DNA from: an uncultured Lachnospiraceae bacterium
GTDB lineage: Bacteria > Bacillota > Clostridia > Lachnospirales > Lachnospiraceae
Reading direction: 5' to 3'
DNA: 64,000 bases
Assembly (NCBI GenBank): GCA_902779575.1
Contig: CACZBW010000006.1
Location: 227,294-291,293 of the forward strand
The position numbers and the translations under genes were made by a program. Below the pieces are notes generated by a model. That model was given only the letters and a program-made list of their open reading frames with translations, had not been told where the DNA came from and made no database searches. This document shows, piece by piece, positions 18,257 through 27,119 of this stretch (position 1 is the first letter of the stretch; the number at the start of each line of letters is the position of its first letter).

Positions 18257-18600
18257 TTATTTTGTCTTAACTATCTTCACTTTGCTCCATCCGGATTTAT
18301 AACCGTTACCAATATAGCGGACGCGGATGTAATATGTCTTGTTCCTCTCAAGATGCAGGACGGCTTTTATATCATTCCGGCCAACTTTCTCACTCCCGAC
18401 ATTCACGGTGAAATCCGGGCTCGTTGAGAACTGCACCTGAACACGGTCTGTCAGATCAAAAGGTACCGCTTCCGCCGTTCATGTCACAAGAACCTTGCCC
18501 TTCTTCTTGGCTTTGGTCTTGACATTTTTCGGTGTTGCAGACTGAACAGTGTTTACCCTCCGTCAGACCTGTCTCCGTATTGCGGCTAATCCCATGCTTC
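18257..18600 (-). pseudogene. Remnant of a surface protein with FnIII-like repeats
   Basis: The minus strand encodes SATPKNVKTKAKKKGKVLVT, an in-frame TGA (18479-18481) where repeats of this kind have Trp, then RVQVQFSTSPDF, LHLERNKTYYIRVRYIG and GYKSGWSKVKIVKTK before TAA at 18257. This is the last FnIII-like module found at the end of many clostridial secreted proteins. Just upstream another frame reads GLTEGKHCSVC, a piece of a cysteine-containing module that normally precedes it, so the fragment carries both a nonsense change and a frame change. No signal peptide or start remains. Confidence 0.75.
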
Positions 18601-18657
18601 CGCATCAGTTCAATCTGCTTAATACTCCTATCCGGCTGTGAAACTTGAATTTGTTAC

Positions 18658-19019
18658 TCACTCATTTTTTGTAAAAGAAACCGAATCGATCTGAAGGAAC
18701 TTTTTCTGATGCCGTGAAATGGACAGAGCGAGAATGTATTCTTCAGTCGTTCCATCCTCATTTTCGCATTGAAATACCATTTAACGGCACTGTAATCGCT
18801 CGCAAAGACATCTGCTTCCTTTATAATTGACCACGCCTTATTCTCCTTGGCATTGTCCAAATCCAGCAGTAATGTAGCTCCGCTTTCCACTGTGGCTGAG
18901 AAATTTTCGCCATCTGCGATAAATGATGTTGGCTTGTATGGTCTATTGATCACAAACACCGCTGCAATGATTACAATTACCGATATGGCTGTTATAATGG
19001 CTATATTTTTCTTTGACAT
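18658..19019 (-). pseudogene. Small secreted protein gene with a C-terminal frameshift
   Basis: From the ATG at 19019 the frame gives a signal-anchor (MSKKNIAIITAISVIVIIAA), then a soluble part up to AVKWYF. In that frame the end is Arg/Lys-rich nonsense stopping at 18654. Shifting by one base near 18776 gives ENEDGTTEEYILALSIS and FLQIDSVSFTKNE, ending in TGA at 18658. That reading has the alternating hydrophobic pattern of real protein. It probably once encoded a secreted or membrane-anchored protein of about 119 residues. The family is not recognised. Confidence 0.65.
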
Positions 19020-19069
19020 ACACGCTCACCTTCTCTTAAATAATTGATTTCACAAATCCCGATTCTTCT

Positions 19070-19301
19070 CTGAGAATAATATAGCTATGAGCCGGTCTGA
19101 CTTCAACATTCTTCTGTTTGATCCCGGGAATGTGCTCTCAGCGTCTCACATAGCAAAATCCCCGGAGCTTTATTGATATGCTCCCTTCATGATTGACAGT
19201 GATTTTCTTTTTCACTGTCTCTCAAAAAGGGAGCATGCCATTTATCTCCTCCGGGGATTCTCGTTGTCTTCAGCAGTCGGAAATGTCGACAATTAACCGA
19301 T
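19070..19301. repeat. Diverged direct repeat, copy 2 (interrupted)
   Basis: Same order of blocks as 18100-18244: AATAATAT, CGGTCTGACTTCAACATTC, TTCTGTTTGATC, AATCCCCGGAG..CTCCGGGGATT, then TTGTCTTCAGCAGTCGGAA and ATTAACCG. Its hairpin loop is split by a 67 bp insertion at 19174-19240. Together with promoter-like AT-rich DNA it fills the 354 bp between the decayed secreted gene and the GH31 gene; no gene is seen in it. Confidence 0.8.
19174..19240. mobile_element. 67 bp MITE-like nested hairpin with target duplication
   Basis: The segment starts TGATATGCTCCCTT and ends AAGGGAGCATGCCA, imperfect 14 bp terminal inverted repeats (12 of 14 match). It contains a second perfect 8 bp inverted repeat GACAGTGA/TCACTGTC inside. 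It is flanked on both sides by TTTAT (19169-19173 and 19241-19245), and the uninterrupted repeat copy at 18100-18244 has a single TTTAT at that site. This is what a miniature inverted-repeat transposon with a 5 bp target duplication would leave. Confidence 0.6.
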
Positions 19302-19373
19302 CCTTCTTAATTTATCCGGTTTTAAGCATGCGGTAGAAAGCTTGAAACAAAGAGATCAGAAAGAATCTGCTTT

Positions 19374-21335
19374 TCAGATTCTTGTCTCTCCGTCGTCTGT
19401 ATAAAGCTCATACTGACCCGGATCCGAATCATAGCTGATATAAGTCAGGGAAGCATAATCAATCTCTTCGACGCAGGAAGCCGGCTTCGCAAGCGGAAGC
19501 ACATGTCCCCGGAGCAGGAATACAAGCAGTTCATTCAGCTCCGCCTTCACATAGTGGTCGCCTTTTTCAAGCAGTTCCTCATCATAGTCGTCCGCCGCGC
19601 GGAAACGGATCAGCTTCATGTCCTCCGGCAGATACACATATCTGCCCCTGGCATTCTGCGTGTAAACCGGGGCAATCATAATGCTCTCCCCGGCCAGGAT
19701 CTGGTCTTCCGTCCGGACCGCCCGCTCATCCTCCGGATAGGCAAAAGCAAGCGGAACAAAATACATATCATCTCCGAGAGCCGCCTTCATGAACTCTGAA
19801 TAAATATAGGGGATCAGGGCATAGCGGAGTTCTACAAACTTCTTCAGATCCGCGATCCTGTCAAACTGATAAAGCTCCTGCCTTCGCGTGTTCATGGCCG
19901 CGTGATTGCGGAAAAGCGGGGTGAAAATACTCAGCTGCGTCCAGCGCATCACCAGATCTTCCGTCGCGTCACAGTTGAAACCGCCCGTATCGCCTCCGCA
20001 GTAGAGGAAGCCGCACATATTCAGAGCCGGCATCTGCTGGAGATTCAGGAGGATATGGCTCCACCAGGAGCAGTTATCCCCGGTCCAGACGCCTCCGCTG
20101 CGGTGCATTCCGATGTAGGAACTTCTGGAAAACATCAGGATGCGCCTGTCCGGCGAAAGCCGCTCAAAAGCTTCACCGGCCGCACGCGTCATATTATATC
20201 CGTAGATATTGTGAACCCTGTCATGCCGGACCCTCGTCCCGTTCATATTGTGCCAGAAAGACCTGTAATCCTCGGGACTGTTGCCCAGTCCCCAGATCAT
20301 TCCCATCAGCTCGTTGTATTTCGCCAGATCAAGGTTCTTCCCCTTATAGTCTGAAAGCGCCTCAAACACAGCGTTCAGGCGGTCCTGCGAGAAGAAGATC
20401 GCGGGCTCGTTCATATCGTTCCAGAAGCCTTCGATTCCCTTATCAAGAAGCAGCCTGTATTTGTCTCCGAACCATCTCCGGGCGTCTGCGTTCAGGAAAT
20501 CCGGAAAACGGACCCATCCCGGCCATACCGCGGCCACAAAATCCGAGCCGTCCTCTTTCGTGACGAAATAGCCCTTTTCCAGACCTTCCTCGTAGACCTC
20601 ATAGCCTTCCTCGATCTTCACGCCCGCGTCTATAATCGGAATCAGGCGGATATGCCGCTGCTTCATCTCCGAGACAAACGCTTCAAAATCCGGAAACGCC
20701 TCCTCGTTCAGCGTGAAGTCTTTGTAATGATCCATATAGTCGATATCCAGATAGATCATGTCAAGCGGAATCCCGGCTTTCTCATAGCCGTCAGCCACGG
20801 CGCGCACTTCATCCGCATTCATGTAGGACCAGCGGCTCTGGCCGAAACCGAATGCCCATCTGGGAGGAATATAGCTCCGGCCGGTGATCTTTCTGAACTC
20901 GCGGACCAGGCTGCGGGGATTCTCTCCTTCCAGAACATAGATATCCGCATCAAGCTCGGCAAAGCGGATTTTCAGCTCATCGCCATGGCTATATCCTATG
21001 TCAAAGCTGACCCTGCCGGGCGTATCAATATAGAAGCCCTTTACCCTTCCTTCCCCGAAAATAAGAATGAAATTCTGGGAGGCGTACAGGGATCTCCGGT
21101 CCTCCTGATGATGCGGCTCGTCCGTATTATTGCTGATGTATTCCCAGCCCCTTTTATTCATTCCCCGGACCGTTTCGCCAAGTCCGTATACAAGTTCATT
21201 GTCCCCGAGGCCAAGGCTCAGGCTCTTCTCCGCTTCATCCAGGCTGAAATACGGAAGCGGCCCCTCGCCGGCCGGTACCGGGACTACTACAGATTCTGTT
21301 GCAATCGGATGGCCGATCGTATACTTTCTGATCAT
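19374..21335 (-). CDS. GH31 alpha-glucosidase
   Basis: A 653-residue retaining alpha-glycosidase of family GH31. It has no signal peptide, so is probably cytoplasmic. An N-terminal beta-sandwich (to about 150) leads to the barrel beginning YIPPRWAFGFGQSRWSY. The nucleophile motif WNDMNEP is near 317 and the acid/base region is RSSYIGMHR..WTGDN near 420. A C-terminal beta region ends in the usual YELYTDDGE. It most likely acts on alpha-glucosides such as maltose or isomaltose oligomers. AAAGGAG precedes the ATG. It starts 18 bp after the chromate transporter stop, so it is the last gene of the copA operon, an unusual partnership. Confidence 0.92.
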   Translation of the reverse strand: MIRKYTIGHPIATESVVVPVPAGEGPLPYFSLDEAEKSLSLGLGDNELVYGLGETVRGMNKRGWEYISNNTDEPHHQEDRRSLYASQNFILIFGEGRVKGFYIDTPGRVSFDIGYSHGDELKIRFAELDADIYVLEGENPRSLVREFRKITGRSYIPPRWAFGFGQSRWSYMNADEVRAVADGYEKAGIPLDMIYLDIDYMDHYKDFTLNEEAFPDFEAFVSEMKQRHIRLIPIIDAGVKIEEGYEVYEEGLEKGYFVTKEDGSDFVAAVWPGWVRFPDFLNADARRWFGDKYRLLLDKGIEGFWNDMNEPAIFFSQDRLNAVFEALSDYKGKNLDLAKYNELMGMIWGLGNSPEDYRSFWHNMNGTRVRHDRVHNIYGYNMTRAAGEAFERLSPDRRILMFSRSSYIGMHRSGGVWTGDNCSWWSHILLNLQQMPALNMCGFLYCGGDTGGFNCDATEDLVMRWTQLSIFTPLFRNHAAMNTRRQELYQFDRIADLKKFVELRYALIPYIYSEFMKAALGDDMYFVPLAFAYPEDERAVRTEDQILAGESIMIAPVYTQNARGRYVYLPEDMKLIRFRAADDYDEELLEKGDHYVKAELNELLVFLLRGHVLPLAKPASCVEEIDYASLTYISYDSDPGQYELYTDDGETRI

Positions 21336-21353
21336 GGATTCTCCTTTATTTGT

Positions 21354-21929
21354 TCAGACTCCGGCAAAATGAAAGAGGATTCCCGCCGCTGCCGACAAAG
21401 CGATAAAAATCACCGGATGCAGCTTTGGGAAAAACTTCTGCAGAATAAAGATCGCGATTCCCAGGAGGACCGCTTTCCAGAGAAAGAGATCCGTAATCTT
21501 GCGGGTCTCGCTGAACGCGCTAAGATCCAGCAGAGCAACCTTTGCCACATTGATTCCGGCCGCGCTGATCATGGCGATCGAGGCCGGGCGCAGTCCGTAA
21601 AAAGCGCCTTTGACATAAGGGCTGTCCTGGAACTTGTTCAGGAAATGGGCAATGATAAGGATGATAATGACGCTTGGCGCCGCCAGGGACAGGGTCGCCA
21701 GGATCCCGCCGGGAACGCCTCCCGTCGTATATCCCGCATAGGTTGACATATTGATTCCGATCGCGCCGGGGGTAGACTCCGAAACCGCGATCATATCCGC
21801 GATATCGGTATGGCTGAACCATCCGGTTTTGTTCGAAATCTCATAGAGGAAAGGAAGAGTCGCCAGGCCGCCGCCCACAGTGAACAGTCCGGTCTTGAAG
21901 AATTCAAATATCAGCCTGAGGTAGATCAT
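21354..21929 (-). CDS. Chromate transporter family protein, half-size (second of pair)
   Basis: A 191-residue CHR-family membrane protein with about five to six segments. Half-size CHR proteins work as paired, oppositely oriented subunits. The family signature near the N-terminus reads TVGGGLATLPFLYEI, followed by SESTPGAIGINMSTYAGY. Chromate is the family's name-giving substrate; sulfate-like anions are an alternative and the true substrate here is unknown. Its start overlaps the stop of the first half by ATGA, showing translational coupling. Confidence 0.88.
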   Translation of the reverse strand: MIYLRLIFEFFKTGLFTVGGGLATLPFLYEISNKTGWFSHTDIADMIAVSESTPGAIGINMSTYAGYTTGGVPGGILATLSLAAPSVIIILIIAHFLNKFQDSPYVKGAFYGLRPASIAMISAAGINVAKVALLDLSAFSETRKITDLFLWKAVLLGIAIFILQKFFPKLHPVIFIALSAAAGILFHFAGV

Positions 21930-22489
21930 GCCTTCTTCCCTCCTTTCCTGTTATAGAGAATGACTCCCGTAATGCCGGAGAGGATGACCAGCACCGCAGC
22001 CGGAACCGCCAGCGGCAGACGGCTGGAAAAAGCAGTCAGCAGAAAGACGATCAGGTAGAGAAGCAGCGTCTGCCGGTCCACAACCGACTTTTTCCAGAGT
22101 CTCAGCACCGCCTGCACGATCAGCACGCACACGCAGACACGGATCCCAGCAAAGGCGTTCTGCACGACCGGATACTCCGCAAAATTCCGCAGGCTTGCTG
22201 AAATCACAAGGATAAGCGCGATCGGGGCTGTCAGAAAGCCGAGCGTCGCTATGACGCCGCCCAATATGCCGGCCTGTTTGTTTCCGATGAAGGTGGAGAC
22301 ATTCAGCGCGATAATCCCCGGCGTACACTGGCCGATGGCAAAATAATCCATCAGTTCTTCTGTCGTAACCCATCCCCGGTCCTGGGCAAGATCCCTGTCA
22401 AGCAGCGGCAGCATGGCATACCCGCCGCCGAAATTCACCGCCCCGATCCGCAGAAAGGCAATATACAGTTCCAGCAGTTTTTTCAACAT
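21926..22489 (-). CDS. Chromate transporter family protein, half-size (first of pair)
   Basis: A 187-residue CHR-family membrane protein with NFGGGYAMLPLLDRDL near residue 20 and IGQCTPGIIALNVSTFIG near 52, the two conserved CHR patches. It is the partner of the gene at 21354-21929 and overlaps it by 4 bp. It starts 38 bp after the ABC-class ATPase stop. The placement behind a copper efflux ATPase suggests an ion-stress context, but that is inference. Confidence 0.88.
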   Translation of the reverse strand: MLKKLLELYIAFLRIGAVNFGGGYAMLPLLDRDLAQDRGWVTTEELMDYFAIGQCTPGIIALNVSTFIGNKQAGILGGVIATLGFLTAPIALILVISASLRNFAEYPVVQNAFAGIRVCVCVLIVQAVLRLWKKSVVDRQTLLLYLIVFLLTAFSSRLPLAVPAAVLVILSGITGVILYNRKGGKKA

Positions 22490-22527
22490 TCTTCAGATCC
22501 TCCGCCGGTTCTCCGGCATCCGTTTTT

Positions 22528-24285
22528 TCAAAGACGGTTGATGCAGGCGTAGAGTTCCTGCGGGCGGACAGCCGCCAGCCCGGACGGAACATAACGCTCC
22601 GCGCAGACTGCCTCGAAACCGCCCTTCTCCATTTTCTCCAGCAGGGCCGCGAACAGCTTTTTCCCGCTCACCACGGCGCCTGTTTTTCCTCCGTACATTT
22701 CCATGGCCAGGCGCACCAGGCAGGCCAGGGTCTGGGTCTGTTCTCCGTCCACGATCTGTTCCACATACCTTAAATCAAGAGATTCCTGGCCCACGGAGAA
22801 GGCTGTTTTCCCCATTCGTTTCAGCTTCAGCCTCTGCTCCGACAGATGATCGCCCCTGTAAGCCTTATGCATCTGGACCGAGCTCCCCAGCCTGAGCTTC
22901 CTGTCCCGGTCCGGGAGAAGAAAGGGCGCCGGCGGAAACATTTTCGAATCAGCTTCTCTCGCCCGTTTCTGCTTCAGCTGCTCCTCAAACTCTTTTGCGG
23001 TCTGTTTTGCCCGCTGTGTGATGTCCTTCGCCCGGTAGCGGTCCATCTGAAGAACCAGATCCGCTTCCCGGAAATAAGAGCCGCTGCTCCCGATTACAAG
23101 AATTGTGGAAATTCCCGCCTTTTCATACAGATCCCGCACCCTGTCCAGGAAAGGCACAATCGGTTCCTCCTCCCTGGAGATCACGCGCTGCATCAGTTCA
23201 TCGCGGACCATCAGGTTGGTTGCCGAGGTATCCTCATCGATCAGGAACAGCCTGGTCCCCGCTTCGATCCCTTCGATCACTCCGGCCGCCTGGGAAGTGC
23301 TCCCGCTTGCATCCAGAGTCGAGAAAGAATGTGTATCTGTATCTGTCGGAAGATTGCGGATAAAGAGGGAAATGTCGACGTCCGTCACCTTTCTCCCGTC
23401 CTCCGCGCGCAGCTTCATGGCGGTATCGTCTGTGATCACATATTCCCTTCCGTCGCCGGCGATATGGTCGTAGACGCCTCGCTCCAGCGCCTTCAGGAGC
23501 GTGGATTTGCCGTGATAGCCGCCGCCCGCGATCAGGGTAACCCCGCAGGGGATTCCCATCCCGCGCACGAGGCCTGCATGAGGAAGGCTGAGCGTAACCG
23601 CCAGCGTTTCCGGCGTCCGGAAGGGCACCGCCTCTTTCATCGGGCGGTCGGAAACGCCGCTCTCACGGGGAAGCACCGCCCCGTCGGCGACAAAGGCCGC
23701 CAGACCTCTTTCCTTCAGCTGCCTGCGGATCTCCTCCTGGTCCTCGCACAGCTCGATCGCCTTTTTCAGATCAGCCTTGCGGGCGGTCCTGTAAAACAGG
23801 GAATTCTGCACAGCCGCCGGAATCAGGTCAAAGAGGATCTTCTCCAGCTCCCTGGAATTGATTGTACGGCCGTTTGCCGGAAAACCGACCTCGAAGCGCA
23901 CAATGATTTCCTTATCCGTAATCTGGCAGGCCGACCGCTCCAGCAGTTCCTGCCCCGGACGGCTCACGGAAAACAGGCCGCTCTTCCCGGATCCTTTCGC
24001 CTGAAAGCTGGCCTGGGAAGCCTGCCTGCCAAAAGCCCTCAGCAGAAAGTCCTGCAGGGCGGTTCTCTGTCTTTTCTTCCTGTAATAGTCCTCCGGAAAT
24101 GCGGCGCCGTCCAGCGGCACATGGACACTGAGACTGGAGGGAGCAGCGAAGGGATCTCCCTGAACATGCTCAATCACCAGCTCAAAGCCCGGAAAATGCC
24201 AGCTCCCGGCAGCCGACTTATAGGCCGGATAACTCTTATGGTCTATCTCGCGCAGAAGCCTGCGCAGCTCCTCCGAGTTCTTCAT
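22528..24285 (-). CDS. ABC-class predicted ATPase (COG3044 family)
   Basis: A 585-residue soluble ATPase of the uncharacterised 'predicted ATPase of the ABC class' family. The modified Walker [10 protein letters not shown] lies near residue 253. An aspartate-rich Walker B-like [12 protein letters not shown] follows near 355, then [17 protein letters not shown] and a Lys/Arg/Glu-rich helix near 420. The long N-terminal domain (1-240) is also typical. No membrane segments. A distant trypanosome relative (MRB1590) binds RNA; whether that holds in bacteria is unknown. Its ATG overlaps the copA stop (ATGA), so it is translationally coupled to copper efflux. Confidence 0.82.
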   Translation of the reverse strand: MKNSEELRRLLREIDHKSYPAYKSAAGSWHFPGFELVIEHVQGDPFAAPSSLSVHVPLDGAAFPEDYYRKKRQRTALQDFLLRAFGRQASQASFQAKGSGKSGLFSVSRPGQELLERSACQITDKEIIVRFEVGFPANGRTINSRELEKILFDLIPAAVQNSLFYRTARKADLKKAIELCEDQEEIRRQLKERGLAAFVADGAVLPRESGVSDRPMKEAVPFRTPETLAVTLSLPHAGLVRGMGIPCGVTLIAGGGYHGKSTLLKALERGVYDHIAGDGREYVITDDTAMKLRAEDGRKVTDVDISLFIRNLPTDTDTHSFSTLDASGSTSQAAGVIEGIEAGTRLFLIDEDTSATNLMVRDELMQRVISREEEPIVPFLDRVRDLYEKAGISTILVIGSSGSYFREADLVLQMDRYRAKDITQRAKQTAKEFEEQLKQKRAREADSKMFPPAPFLLPDRDRKLRLGSSVQMHKAYRGDHLSEQRLKLKRMGKTAFSVGQESLDLRYVEQIVDGEQTQTLACLVRLAMEMYGGKTGAVVSGKKLFAALLEKMEKGGFEAVCAERYVPSGLAAVRPQELYACINRL

Positions 24286-24491
24286 TCCACAGATATTACC
24301 TTATAATCCTGATCTTCGACGGCCTGCTTCAGAATCTCATTGTCCAGATCTCTGCTCAGCTCAACTACCGCGCTTCCGTTCACGTGGGATACGTCCGCGC
24401 TCACTACGCCGTCCAGTTTTTCAAGAGTTTTCTTCACTCTGGCCTCACAGTGCTCACACATCATGCCTTCGATCTTCATGGTTTTTGTCAT
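24282..24491 (-). CDS. copZ: Nested in-frame CopZ-like copper chaperone start
   Basis: Inside copA, in the same frame, AAGGAGG stands 8 nt before an ATG at 24491. Translation from there gives 69 residues starting [19 protein letters not shown], which is the complete length and start of a free CopZ chaperone (CxxC copper site, beta-alpha-beta fold). It looks like a former separate copZ gene that became fused to copA by loss of the stop, with its ribosome site kept. Whether both fused and free forms are made cannot be told from sequence. Confidence 0.6.
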   Translation of the reverse strand: MTKTMKIEGMMCEHCEARVKKTLEKLDGVVSADVSHVNGSAVVELSRDLDNEILKQAVEDQDYKVISVE

Positions 24492-27044
24492 TGCTGTTTC
24501 CTCCTTGTCTTTCCCTGATGCGTTTTTATTCCCGCCGTCCGGCACTCTGGCCCCGGCGGAATCTGTTTCTGCTGCTGTATTTCCGGCACGGCCTTTTCCC
24601 GGAATTATATCCCCATTGCCTGCTGCCGCCTCTCTGCCGCTATCAGTATTTCCCGACGCGCTGCCGGCGCTGTCTGTATCCCGGGCTGCGCTGCCGGCGC
24701 CGTCTGTATCCCTGACCGTGCCTCCCTCTTCCATGCCCCTGACAGAATGCTTCACCGGTCTGTCCCCGCCCGGATCATGGATGCGGAAAAGATTCAGACG
24801 CAGGGCGTTCAGGCATACGGTTACGGACGAGAAGCTCATGGCGATGGCTCCCACGACCGGCTTCATCTCGAAATTCCAGCCGAAGAGGGCCTGATAGAGC
24901 CCGATCGCCAGCGGAATGCAGATCACATTGTAAAAGAATGCCCAGAACAGGTTCTGATGAATATTTCGGACCGTCGCCCGGCTCATCCGGACCGCGGCGG
25001 GCACGTCATCCAGCCGGCTCTTCATCAGCACGACGTCCGCCGCGTCGATCGCCACGTCCGCCCCGGCTCCGATTGCAATCCCGGTATCCGCCCGGGTCAG
25101 CGCCGGTGCGTCGTTGATCCCGTCGCCGACCATGGCCACTTTTCCCATCTTCTGAAGGTCCCGGATCACGGCTTCCTTGCCGTCCGGCAGGACGCCCGCG
25201 ATCACCTGGTCCACGCCGGCGGCTTTCCCGACCGCTTTCGCGGTACGTTCATTGTCGCCGGTCAGCATGACGACCCGGATTCCCATATTCTGCAGCTGCC
25301 GGATCGCCCCGGGGCTTTCCTCCTTCATGGTATCGGCAACCGCTATGATTCCAAGCAGGGTTTCATTTTCTGCAAAGAAGAGCGGCGTCTTTCCCTCCCC
25401 CGACAGACGGTCTGCCTCGGCCTTCATCTCCGCGGCAGAGGAGATCCGCGCCGTCATATAGCTCCCGCTGCCGCCGGTCAGAATCCGCCCTTCCCGCACG
25501 GCTGTCAGACCGTTGCCCGGCAGAGCCCGGAAGTCCGTAACCTGCGCTGTTGTGAGGCCTTTCTGCTCCCCAAAGGACAAAATCGCTTTTGCCAGGGGAT
25601 GCTCGCTCCTTGCCTCCAGATCATAGGCCGCCTGAAGGAGCTCCTCCTCACTGATTCCGGCAGCGGGGCACAGATCCGTGACCTCGGGAAGTCCCTTCGT
25701 GATGGTTCCCGTCTTGTCCAGTGCCACGATCTGAGTCTTTCCGCAGCCCTCCAGCGAAGCGGCAGTTTTGTAGAGAATCCCGTTTCTGGCGCCGACCCCG
25801 TTTCCTACCATGATGGCAACCGGAGTAGCCAGGCCCAGCGCGCAGGGGCAGCTGATCACAAGGACAGATACAGCTCTCGCGAAGGCAAATGTAAATTCCT
25901 TCCCCGCCAGCAGCCATCCGATACAGGTCAGCACGGCAATCCCGATGACCGCCGGGACAAATACGGCAGAGACCTGATCCGCGATCCTGGCGATAGGCGC
26001 CTTCGTCGCGGCCGCGTCCGACACCATCTGAATGATCTGGGACAGGGTAGTATCTTCCCCGACCCGGGTCGCGCGGCAGAGGATGTAACCGGACTGATTG
26101 ACCGTCGCGGCGGAAACGCTGTCGCCCTCCTCCTTGTCCACCGGAATGCTCTCCCCTGTCAGGGCGGATTCATTTACCGCAGTTGTACCTTCCACGATCA
26201 CGCCGTCAACCGGGATATTCTCCCCCGGCCGCACTGCAAAGAGGTCTCCGGTCTGAACCTCGTCGATTCCGACCTCTTCCTCCTTCCCGTCCCTTACCAG
26301 GACGGCAGTTTTGGGCGCCAGCTTCATCAGGCTCTTCAGCGCGTCGGTCGTCCTGCCTTTGGAATAGGCCTCCAGCGTCTTTCCGATCGTGATCAGGGTC
26401 GGGATCATGGCCGCGGACTCAAACCAGATGTGCTTCATAGCCATCTCATGGACGGTCATTGTGTCGCCGTTTCCCATAGCATAAGCCATCACAAAGAGGG
26501 CTGCAAGACTGTATCCGAAAGAAGCCGAGGAGCCCAGGGCCACAAGAGTGTCCATATTCGTGCCCTTATGCAGCAGCACGCCGAAGCCCTGTATAAAGAA
26601 TTTCCGGTTGATGACCAGTACGATCAGGGACAGCAGCATCTGCAGGATCCCCATGCAGACGGGATTCTCCAGGAAGAACGGCACCGGGAAGCCGAACATC
26701 ATATGCCCCATGGAGAAATACATGAGGATCAGCAGAACGATGATCGAGCTTTTCAGTCTCCGGATCATCTTCGGCGTCTCCGTATCCTTCAGCGCTTCCT
26801 CCTGCTCACGCAGTTTTTCGGACGCCGGACGGGCGTTCCTGTTCTCTCCCATTTTTGCGGCCCCGTATCCCGCCTGCTCCACGGCGCGGATAATCTCCTC
26901 GCCGGACGCGCTGCCCTCCACCGTCATGGAATTGGTCAGAAGGCTTACATTGCACTGCGTGACGCCCGGAACACCGCGGACCGCTTTTTCCACATGGGCC
27001 TGGCACGCCGCGCAGCTCATCCCTGTCACATTATACTTTTCCAT
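24282..27044 (-). CDS. copA: Copper-translocating P-type ATPase with C-terminal CopZ-like domain
   Basis: Exports Cu(I). The 920-residue chain has an N-terminal heavy-metal domain ([11 protein letters not shown], residues 8-18), the membrane Cu site [11 protein letters not shown], the phosphorylated Asp in [14 protein letters not shown] and the hinge VGDGINDAP. After about residue 765 comes a low-complexity Asp/Gly/Ala/Ser linker of roughly 85 residues, then a second heavy-metal domain ([11 protein letters not shown]). Most CopA proteins end before such a domain. The linker contains a 30 bp tandem repeat. A ribosome site and ATG inside the gene could release the last 69 residues as free CopZ. 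CsoR lies upstream. Confidence 0.94.
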   Translation of the reverse strand: MEKYNVTGMSCAACQAHVEKAVRGVPGVTQCNVSLLTNSMTVEGSASGEEIIRAVEQAGYGAAKMGENRNARPASEKLREQEEALKDTETPKMIRRLKSSIIVLLILMYFSMGHMMFGFPVPFFLENPVCMGILQMLLSLIVLVINRKFFIQGFGVLLHKGTNMDTLVALGSSASFGYSLAALFVMAYAMGNGDTMTVHEMAMKHIWFESAAMIPTLITIGKTLEAYSKGRTTDALKSLMKLAPKTAVLVRDGKEEEVGIDEVQTGDLFAVRPGENIPVDGVIVEGTTAVNESALTGESIPVDKEEGDSVSAATVNQSGYILCRATRVGEDTTLSQIIQMVSDAAATKAPIARIADQVSAVFVPAVIGIAVLTCIGWLLAGKEFTFAFARAVSVLVISCPCALGLATPVAIMVGNGVGARNGILYKTAASLEGCGKTQIVALDKTGTITKGLPEVTDLCPAAGISEEELLQAAYDLEARSEHPLAKAILSFGEQKGLTTAQVTDFRALPGNGLTAVREGRILTGGSGSYMTARISSAAEMKAEADRLSGEGKTPLFFAENETLLGIIAVADTMKEESPGAIRQLQNMGIRVVMLTGDNERTAKAVGKAAGVDQVIAGVLPDGKEAVIRDLQKMGKVAMVGDGINDAPALTRADTGIAIGAGADVAIDAADVVLMKSRLDDVPAAVRMSRATVRNIHQNLFWAFFYNVICIPLAIGLYQALFGWNFEMKPVVGAIAMSFSSVTVCLNALRLNLFRIHDPGGDRPVKHSVRGMEEGGTVRDTDGAGSAARDTDSAGSASGNTDSGREAAAGNGDIIPGKGRAGNTAAETDSAGARVPDGGNKNASGKDKEETAMTKTMKIEGMMCEHCEARVKKTLEKLDGVVSADVSHVNGSAVVELSRDLDNEILKQAVEDQDYKVISVE
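24658..24717. repeat. 30 bp tandem repeat in the copA linker
   Basis: Two adjacent 30 bp units beginning GCGCTGCCGGCGC and containing TCTGTATCCC (plus strand), differing at only a few positions. They encode the repeated D-T-D-x-A-G-S-A pattern of the linker. Confidence 0.8.
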
Positions 27045-27071
27045 TTTGCCGCTCCCTGTCTGTCAATTTCA

Positions 27072-27098
27072 GGAAACGCTGATAGGATCAGTGTTTCC
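27072..27098. repeat. Intercistronic inverted repeat, copy A (short form)
   Basis: GGAAACGCTGAT, 3 nt, ATCAGTGTTTCC: an 11/12 inverted repeat lying 28 nt upstream of the copA start codon, between csoR and copA. The same ends occur at 31511-31565 and 42504-42565, with single ends at 48670-48681 and 53506-53516. Confidence 0.7.
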
Positions 27099-27119
27099 CC
27101 GGAACCTTCCTGCCGTCTT

